Positions 5,881 through 7,342 of a DNA stretch of 7,342 nucleotides are shown piece by piece. Position 1 is the stretch's first letter. Each line of letters opens with the position of its first letter. The stretch is from Acidobacteriaceae bacterium (GTDB taxonomy: Bacteria; Acidobacteriota; Terriglobia; Terriglobales; Acidobacteriaceae). The position numbers and the translations under genes were made by a program. The notes beneath the pieces were generated by a model. The model was not told the DNA's origin. It saw only the letters and a list, made by a program, of their open reading frames with translations, and did not search any database. Location of the stretch: positions 1 to 7,342 of the forward strand of contig JASHUR010000276.1 of assembly GCA_030039895.1 (NCBI GenBank), read 5' to 3'.

Positions 5881-6609
5881 TCACGCGAAAACGGGGTGCC
5901 AGCGAGAGCTTGCGCGTGTACTCAACCTAACATCTATAACCAAGAAAACATCGTTAGGGCTTGCCACCGTCTCCTCCGGAAGAAGCAATAGACTGTCGGA
6001 TCGTACTCTAAACTCAGAGATGAGGCGGTCATCCTCCAATAGGCAATAAATCGGTTCCTCCTGCACTTTTCCATCCATCTCTTCAAGCCCTTTCGGAATA
6101 CGAAGCGCATCGAAAACGGTCTTGATACGATTGTCTAAATCGCCTCCCTGAATGATCATTCCAGGCTCCTCTGGCCGAAGGAACAGAATGTCGATTGTGC
6201 ATCTTACCCCCATTTCTTCAGTCACAAGCGGGATAAGTTTCTGGCCCGAACGCTCCCATTTATGTGCGATATAGCGTAGGCCGTAGTCATGCCATATCGC
6301 CCTCACCTCTTCGGCTGGCATTGAGCGCGTGAAACTATCTTCGGGATGTTTTGCCAGCCAATGCTGAGAATTCTCGTGGCTAATTCGATGAAGCGTGTTC
6401 TTGGTATCCCAGAGCCTTTTAAGCTGCGGAGAGAATTTCTTTCGTATTTCATGCTTGAGTCGGGCACGCGTGTCACTCCGTGAAGCGCCTAGCAACCGCC
6501 CGGAATAAAGAAGCCTAAATTGCACGAAAGTCTCCTCATCGCCTTTAGGTTCATCGGCAAGTATCTCAAGGGAGTGCCCTTTCGATTCTATTTTGTCTTC
6601 CTCTATCAA
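5881..6609 (-). CDS. RusA-like Holliday-junction resolvase-family protein (transposon cargo)
   Basis: This encodes 242 residues. The core reads GGDLDNRIKTVFDALRIP (155-172) and, further on, LLEDDRLISEFRV (190-202). E. coli RusA has the same order: DLDN..K..FDAL and then LDD, with catalytic Asp70, Asp72, Lys76 and Asp91. Here Asp157, Asp159 and Lys163 keep exactly the spacing of Asp70, Asp72 and Lys76, and Asp193/194 would replace Asp91 after a longer linker. RusA cuts four-way DNA junctions as a dimer. The protein is about twice RusA's 120 residues: FRLLYSGRLL (31-40) may be the first strand, followed by an inserted helical segment (about 45-125). Upstream in frame is a stop (TGA 6615-6613), so the start must be the TTG at 6609 or later. 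The leader is purine-rich (AAAGGAAAGAAG), and the right inverted repeat lies 43 bp upstream. Activity is inferred from motif only. Confidence 0.75.
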   Translation of the reverse strand: MIEEDKIESKGHSLEILADEPKGDEETFVQFRLLYSGRLLGASRSDTRARLKHEIRKKFSPQLKRLWDTKNTLHRISHENSQHWLAKHPEDSFTRSMPAEEVRAIWHDYGLRYIAHKWERSGQKLIPLVTEEMGVRCTIDILFLRPEEPGMIIQGGDLDNRIKTVFDALRIPKGLEEMDGKVQEEPIYCLLEDDRLISEFRVRSDSLLLLPEETVASPNDVFLVIDVRLSTRASSRWHPVFA

Positions 6610-6652
6610 TCTTCACTTCTTCTTTCCTTTCTGCCACTAATCACTTACCTTT

Positions 6653-6675
6653 GGTTAGGCAAGTATATTAATGCC
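6653..6675 (-). repeat. Right terminal inverted repeat of the transposon
   Basis: Read inward on the minus strand it starts GGCATTAATATACTTG and continues CCTAACC, matching the left end at 21 of 23 positions. The left end's TTGACT is TTGCCT here, so any promoter for the RusA-like gene at this place would be weaker; no clear -10 box follows at 17 bp. Confidence 0.92.
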
Positions 6676-6683
6676 TTTACGTA
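6676..6683. repeat. Right target-site duplication, TTTACGTA
   Basis: Identical to 4243-4250. Together they restore an uninterrupted pre-insertion site of the form TCTTGGA-TTTACGTA-GGTTTTG. Confidence 0.92.
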
Positions 6684-6711
6684 GGTTTTGAAAGAAAAGA
6701 AGATTATATAC

Positions 6712-6740
6712 TTGACAAAAGTTAGCTGAGAGCATATTCT
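6712..6740 (+). promoter_or_regulatory. Promoter ahead of the second transposase, same layout as the first
   Basis: TTGACA (6712-6717) and TATTCT (6735-6740) are separated by 17 bp. The -35 is embedded in ATATACTTGAC, the same 11 bases as in the left repeat of the complete transposon. It probably belongs to the end of the second element. Transcripts would begin near 6747, 158 nt before the GTG start at 6905. Confidence 0.5.
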
Positions 6741-6759
6741 TGTCTGATGATTGATCTAG

Positions 6760-6891
6760 TCACTTCTTTTTCAAAGGTTTACCGGAAGATGCCGAGGCTT
6801 TCATGGTCTTGCGAATCTCCCGTTTTATTGACGCAAGCAGTTTCCGCGTCGGAACCTTCTGTAGCTCCCGCTTTCTGCTCTGCTCATCCAT
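6760..6891 (-). CDS. Small basic protein, 43 aa, divergent from the second transposase
   Basis: The ATG at 6891 follows AGGGAG (6904-6899) with a 7-nt spacer, and the ORF ends with TGA at 6762-6760. The product is lysine/arginine-rich throughout (RKRELQKVPTRKLLASIKRE in the first half) and ends in KPLKKK, so it could bind nucleic acid. No family is recognised. Its start is separated from the transposase GTG by only 13 bp. It could be a leftover of coding sequence or a chance ORF; the good ribosome site is the main support. Confidence 0.4.
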   Translation of the reverse strand: MDEQSRKRELQKVPTRKLLASIKREIRKTMKASASSGKPLKKK

Positions 6892-6892
6892 T

Positions 6893-6897
6893 GGAGG
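6893..6897 (+). promoter_or_regulatory. Ribosome binding site deciding the GTG start of the second transposase
   Basis: GGAGG, 7 nt before GTG 6905. It supports the GTG start, from which the family-typical N-terminus IIDL..AFSTDDQCRELLERLRWPNG reads directly. Confidence 0.8.
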
Positions 6898-6904
6898 TCT
6901 CCCT

Positions 6905-7342
6905 GTGACGATTATTGATCTTTGCACTGCTTTCTCGACTGACGACCAATGCCGTGAACTTCTGGAGCGTCTTCGCTGGCCCAATGGCCCGATATGCCCC
7001 CGGTGCTGCAATCCGAACCCGGCACGGCTTGCCAATAGCGCGAAGCTTGTCTACTGCAAAGAATGCGACTATCAGTTCACCGTTACGGCCAACACAATTT
7101 TCCATGACTCGCACTTGCCTCTGATCAAATGGCTCACGGCTGCTTACCTCATTTGCGAATCCCGCAAGGGCATGAGTGCGAATCAGGTCAAGCGGACTCT
7201 CGGCATCAGCTACAAAACGGCATGGTATCTCTGCCACCGTATCCGCTCCGCTATGGCCTCGGCTGAAAAGAACATGCTCTCTGGCACGATTGAGATGGAC
7301 GAAACCTATCTCGGCGGAAAGGCAAGAGGCAAGGGAATCTAT
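6905..7342 (+). CDS. Second IS1595-family transposase, N-terminal 146 residues (cut by window edge)
   Basis: The frame opens at GTG 6905 and stays open to the end of the window. The N-terminus shows the family lead-in RLRWPNGPICPRC (22-34) with zinc-ribbon cysteines 31, 34, 51 and 54 (CKEC), the middle part NTIFHDSHLPLIKWLTAAYLI (63-83), a helix-turn-helix-like SANQVKRTLGISYKTAWYLCHRIR (91-114) and the first catalytic Asp132 in EMDETYLGGK. The sequence differs clearly from the first transposase, so it belongs to another IS1595 subgroup and is not a copy of it. The visible part has no damage. Whether this element is complete cannot be judged because its right end is outside the window, and its left repeat was not identified with certainty. 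Confidence 0.9.
   Translation, partial: MTIIDLCTAFSTDDQCRELLERLRWPNGPICPRCCNPNPARLANSAKLVYCKECDYQFTVTANTIFHDSHLPLIKWLTAAYLICESRKGMSANQVKRTLGISYKTAWYLCHRIRSAMASAEKNMLSGTIEMDETYLGGKARGKGIY

Larger units (their letters stand above)
4251..6675. mobile_element. Complete cargo-carrying IS1595-family transposon (2,425 bp)
   Basis: The element is bounded by inverted repeats at 4251-4273 and 6653-6675 (21 of 23 positions identical) and flanked by the perfect 8-bp duplication TTTACGTA. It holds an intact ISXO2-like transposase at the left, followed by a small convergent ORF, an 86-residue orphan, a pair of hairpins and a minus-strand RusA-like gene starting just inside the right end. A plain IS1595 element with only a transposase would be roughly 1 kb, so more than half of this one is passenger DNA. 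IS1595-family elements with passenger genes are known. Its base composition breaks the C-rich plus-strand bias of the region to its left. Intact ends, an intact duplication and an intact transposase suggest recent insertion, probably still competent. Confidence 0.92.

Noticed and set aside
5746..6049. Plus-strand ORFs of 81 and 74 codons
   Set aside because: They cover the hairpin region and the antisense of the RusA-like gene's C-terminus, with no ribosome site.
5508..6609. Toxin-antitoxin pair formed by the 86-aa protein and the RusA-like protein
   Set aside because: The genes are convergent and separated by hairpins, not co-transcribed, and neither resembles a known toxin or antitoxin.
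5282..6891. Homology between the 58-aa and 43-aa small ORFs of the two elements
   Set aside because: Both are small and basic, but no alignable motif is visible and their positions relative to the transposases differ.

Overview
The window looks like chromosomal DNA from a GC-rich soil-type bacterium, and Acidobacteriota is my best guess. The reasons are a paired BlaI-type repressor and M56 metallopeptidase, a large GT-C-like membrane protein ending in an NDFSWGGYL...DGR region, and strongly C-rich plus-strand composition over the first 4 kb. This is inference from protein style, not a database match.

Region 1 (1-2280, minus strand): an antibiotic-sensor-like operon. A BlaI/MecI-family repressor (1821-2207) is followed by a BlaR1-like M56 membrane metallopeptidase (start at 1573, running off the left edge). 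By family knowledge, the membrane peptidase senses a signal and triggers cleavage of the repressor. A TTGACA promoter overlapped by an ACA-N2-TGT dyad sits upstream of the repressor. The two genes are separated by 24 consecutive in-register copies of a heptanucleotide repeat, which also supplies the repressor's stop codon.

Region 2 (2281-4250, plus strand): one 536-residue polytopic membrane protein of glycosyltransferase-C style (2381-3991), then 259 bp without a convincing gene.

Region 3 (4251-6675): a complete, precisely bounded 2,425-bp transposon of the IS1595 (ISXO2-like) family. It has 23-bp terminal inverted repeats (21 of 23 identical) and a perfect 8-bp target duplication, TTTACGTA, on both sides. 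It carries an intact transposase (4302-5285), a convergent 58-residue small ORF (5282-5458), an 86-residue helical orphan (5508-5768) and a 242-residue protein on the minus strand (5881-6609). The last has the DLDN-x2-K-x3-DAL...DD signature of RusA-type Holliday-junction resolvases. This cargo-bearing element, with a RusA-like nuclease of unusual size, is the most interesting content of the window.

Region 4 (6676-7342): immediately next to the transposon is the 5' part of a second, divergent IS1595-type transposase (GTG start at 6905, running off the right edge). It has a promoter of the same layout as the first transposase and a divergent 43-codon ORF whose Shine-Dalgarno sequence mirrors that of the transposase.
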